NCBI GenBank assembly: GCA_050916095.1
Contig: CP050901.1
Span: 186,001-250,000, forward strand
DNA: 64,000 nucleotides
Reading direction: 5' to 3'
Source of the DNA: JANPCX01 sp050916095
GTDB lineage: Bacteria; Pseudomonadota; Gammaproteobacteria; Burkholderiales; Burkholderiaceae_C
A program made the position numbers and the translations under genes. Below the pieces are notes generated by a model. That model saw only the letters and a list, made by a program, of their open reading frames with translations. It was not told where the DNA came from and ran no database searches. Below are positions 61,801 to 64,000 of this stretch, piece after piece (the first letter of the stretch is position 1; each line of letters starts with the position of its first letter).

Positions 61801-62607
61801 ATGACCCTCCCCCAAATTCCCAGCAGCGGCGCCAGCGCCAAACGTGACCTCACGGATACCGAGTTCGCTGAACTCGACGAACTGCTGGCCGCCACGCCGA
61901 AACCGCTGGAGGCTTTGGATGCGGTGATGTTGGACGGTTTCCTTTGCGGCGTGCTGGTGCAGCCTGTGTTGCTGGACGAGGCGCAGTGGCTGCCTTTTGT
62001 ATTTGATGCCGACGGCCAGCCGCTGCCGGACAACGTCGACGCCGCCTGGTTGGCGCGCACGCACAGCCTCATCATGCAACGTTATGCGGCGCTGAACCGC
62101 GCGATGGCTGAAGACGGTTGGTTCAACCCCCTCATCCTGGAATTGGACGACGAGGCGACGCCAGAGAACGACGGTGCCGATGCGCAGGTTGAAAACCCGG
62201 ACGAAGCCGATGAAGCGGCCCAAACACTCCAGTCCTTGCCGCCCGTGTCACGGCCGCTGATGCCTTGGGTGTCAGGGCTGTTCTTGGCCAATGAGCAGTT
62301 CCCTGCCCTGTCCGACATGCCCAACGATGCGGTGCATGTGGCCCTGGCAAGGCTGTACCGTCATTTGCCAACACAAACCGACGAAGAAAAAAGCCTCGTG
62401 GCCCTGCTGGACCAAGAACACCCGCTCACCACGCTGGATGCCGCGATTGAAGAACTGGTGGTGACGGTGGCCGACCTGTGGGACATGACCCGCGCGTCAC
62501 GCTACAAGGTAGAGACTGTCCAGCGCGACACCCCCAAACAAGGCCGCAACGACCCCTGCGCCTGCGGCAGTGGCAAAAAGTACAAGGCCTGTCACGGTGC
62601 GGCTTGA
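61801..62607 (+). CDS. UPF0149/YecA family protein with SEC-C motif
   Basis: 268 aa. An N-terminal helical UPF0149 domain (DTEFAELDELLAATPKPLEALDAVMLDGFLCGVL ... PWVSGLFLANEQF) is followed by an acidic insert and a C-terminal SEC-C zinc motif (GRNDPCACGSGKKYKACHG), as in SecA tails. Relatives in Escherichia coli (YecA) bind ribosomes. It is followed 14 bp later by the metallophosphoesterase gene. Confidence 0.9.
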   Translation: MTLPQIPSSGASAKRDLTDTEFAELDELLAATPKPLEALDAVMLDGFLCGVLVQPVLLDEAQWLPFVFDADGQPLPDNVDAAWLARTHSLIMQRYAALNRAMAEDGWFNPLILELDDEATPENDGADAQVENPDEADEAAQTLQSLPPVSRPLMPWVSGLFLANEQFPALSDMPNDAVHVALARLYRHLPTQTDEEKSLVALLDQEHPLTTLDAAIEELVVTVADLWDMTRASRYKVETVQRDTPKQGRNDPCACGSGKKYKACHGAA

Positions 62608-62621
62608 GGTGAACCTTCCCC

Positions 62622-63395
62622 ATGCGTTTGCAACTGCTGTCTGACCTGCACTTAGAAACCGAAGACTTCACCGCCCAACCAGCACCGGGTGCCGAACTGC
62701 TGGTGCTGGCGGGTGACATCGACAGCAGTTGGGCGGGTTTGTCGCAGTTTGCGAACTGGCCGGTGCCGGTGCTCTTCGTGGCGGGCAACCACGAGTTTGA
62801 TCGCCGCGAGCTGAACGAGGCCTGGCCGCTTTTGCGCCAGCGCTGCGAGTCGATGGGCATCACTTTGCTGGAGCAACAAAGTTTCCACTTCACCAGCAGC
62901 ACCGGACTGCGGGTGCGGTTTCTGGGCACCATACGCTGGTGTGACTTTGACACCTTCGGCCCGGCACAACGTGCCAAAGCGCAGCGCGCTGCGAGTTATT
63001 TCGTCAGGGTGATGCAGGCCACCCATAACGGCCAGGTGTTTGACCCCGAAGCAGTGCGGGCCGAGGCGCTGCGCTGCAAGAGCTGGTTGACCCAGGAACT
63101 GCAACAACCCACCGGCGACTGGGACCGCACCGTGGTCATCACCCACTATGCACCCAGCCTGAAAAGCGCCGACCCGCGATATGGGCAACAGCCCACAAGC
63201 GCCAGCTTTTGTAACGCCGACGACGATCTGCTGCCCTGGGCCAACCTGTGGCTGCACGGCCACCTGCATTGCCGGCACGACTACCGGGTGGATCACAAGG
63301 GCATATCCACGCGAGTGGTGTGCAACGCACGGGGCCATGCACACAAGGGCGAGGCAGACCACTACGACGGCCAGCGTGTGGTGGATGTGGTGTGA
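62622..63395 (+). CDS. metallophosphoesterase
   Basis: 257 aa, calcineurin-like phosphoesterase. Metal ligands appear as SDLHLE (DxH), LAGDID (GDxxD-like), VAGNHEFD (GNHE), ITHYAPS and LHGHLHCRHDY (GHxH). The substrate is not defined; stand-alone members act on cyclic nucleotides, nucleotides or phospholipids. It is probably co-transcribed with the UPF0149 gene. Confidence 0.9.
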   Translation: MRLQLLSDLHLETEDFTAQPAPGAELLVLAGDIDSSWAGLSQFANWPVPVLFVAGNHEFDRRELNEAWPLLRQRCESMGITLLEQQSFHFTSSTGLRVRFLGTIRWCDFDTFGPAQRAKAQRAASYFVRVMQATHNGQVFDPEAVRAEALRCKSWLTQELQQPTGDWDRTVVITHYAPSLKSADPRYGQQPTSASFCNADDDLLPWANLWLHGHLHCRHDYRVDHKGISTRVVCNARGHAHKGEADHYDGQRVVDVV

Positions 63396-63508
63396 TGGTG
63401 TGGCCTGACCGGCCAAAAAATGCAGCAGGTTTGATTTGGCACAGACGCGCGTGAAAACGCTCTGCCACACTCACAGTGTTGTGCCCCACTTTTCAACCAG
63501 GAGACCCC

Positions 63509-63931
63509 ATGAAAATCCTCATCGCCGTTGATGGCAGCAGCTATACCAAAAAAGCGCTGGCCTACCTCACCGCCCACGACGAGTGGCTGGGTGCGGCCCA
63601 TGACTACACGGTGCTCACCGTCGTCCCCCCGATTCCTCCCAGAGCGGCAGCGGTTTTGGACAAAACAACCATCAAGAGCTACTACGAAGCAGAAGCAGAG
63701 AAAGTCCTCAAGCCCATCCGCAGTTTTTTCAGCAAACGCGGCATTTCTTCGGAGTGCATCAGCAAGGTGGGTTCGGCAGCCGACGTCATCTCCAAAACCG
63801 CTGAATCGGGTGACTTCGATTTGCTGATGATGGGCTCCCACGGCCAGGGAAATTTGATGAATCTGGTGCTGGGATCGGTGGCCAACAAGGTGTTGGCCCA
63901 CTGCAAAACGCCGGTGCTGTTGGTGCGCTAA
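63509..63931 (+). CDS. universal stress protein, UspA family
   Basis: 140 aa from an ATG with AGGAG 6-7 bases upstream. It opens MKILIAVDGSSYTKKAL. The ATP-binding motif GSHGQGNLMNLVLGSVANKVL is of the G-2x-G-9x-G-S/T type, and it closes with CKTPVLLVR. Stress-survival protein, cytoplasmic. The last 69 bases of the window downstream hold nothing recognisable. Confidence 0.94.
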   Translation: MKILIAVDGSSYTKKALAYLTAHDEWLGAAHDYTVLTVVPPIPPRAAAVLDKTTIKSYYEAEAEKVLKPIRSFFSKRGISSECISKVGSAADVISKTAESGDFDLLMMGSHGQGNLMNLVLGSVANKVLAHCKTPVLLVR

Positions 63932-64000
63932 GCGGCACCGGGCGCACGGCCAGCTTTGCGCCCTTGTCTGGACTACCTGCTCGCCAGCCCGCGGAAGCAG

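Noticed and set aside
1..64000. CRISPR arrays, tRNA or rRNA genes
   Set aside because: No regularly spaced direct repeats and no tRNA-like or rRNA sequence recognised on reading either strand.

Overview
The window looks like chromosome of a betaproteobacterium of the order Burkholderiales, most likely a freshwater Comamonadaceae (Rhodoferax/Hydrogenophaga-like). This is inferred from protein sequence character, high GC, a PEP-CTERM/PrsT surface system, the Uup, LplT/Alr and YejABEF families, and REP palindromes of the GCCCTGAGC-TGTCGAAGGGC type. No rRNA, tRNA or CRISPR array was seen. Most of the window is ordinary housekeeping sequence, broken by several small accessory features.

Layout. 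1-7.6 kb: a minus-strand fatty-acid beta-oxidation operon (TetR regulator, acyl-CoA dehydrogenase, DUF2147 protein, fused 3-hydroxyacyl-CoA dehydrogenase/enoyl-CoA hydratase, thiolase, enoyl-CoA hydratase running off the left edge). A near-identical 14-bp operator lies before the regulator and before the thiolase. 7.8-13.9 kb: HNH endonuclease, a small secreted protein, a VWA-domain PEP-CTERM-like protein, ssb, an IS5-type transposase remnant, a TraB/GumN protein and an unknown protein. 13.9-18.1 kb: uup and a stand-alone radical-SAM/SPASM protein whose stop codon holds a 265-bp MITE. 18.1-26.8 kb: gshB, benE, a second MITE between benE and a DUF3617 gene, two REP pairs, an orphan creB, cysK, hemE and priA.

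27.1-38.8 kb: a PLP-dependent dehydratase, then a tandem-duplication scar (truncated yejF copy fused back-to-back to a dehydratase 3' fragment). Next come a secreted Cache protein and a chemoreceptor behind a sigma-28-like promoter, the complete yejABEF oligopeptide ABC operon, and an AEC transporter. 38.9-50 kb: a Rep-type helicase, a large secreted carbohydrate-binding/PKD/beta-helix protein, a PilZ protein, prsT with a PEP-CTERM surface protein behind a sigma-54-like promoter, and a frameshifted aromatic aminotransferase gene. 50-64 kb: a divergent nrdA with a pair of NrdR-like boxes, glutathione peroxidase, an EamA exporter, lplT, alr, a thioesterase, paiB-like, osmC-like, GNAT and MocR genes, an AT-richer stand-alone Hint-domain gene, a UPF0149 protein, a metallophosphoesterase and a universal stress protein.

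How it works together. The left operon breaks down acyl-CoAs under its TetR repressor. The yej operon plus AEC carrier, and the Cache/MCP pair, handle peptide uptake and environmental sensing. prsT, the PEP-CTERM proteins and the large carbohydrate-binding protein point to an exopolysaccharide/floc matrix, although the exosortase is outside the window. The most notable items are the two TA-flanked MITEs, the duplication around yejF, the NrdA without C-terminal redox cysteines or an nrdB neighbour, the FliA-controlled Cache+MCP pair, and the Hint protein lacking its catalytic cysteine.
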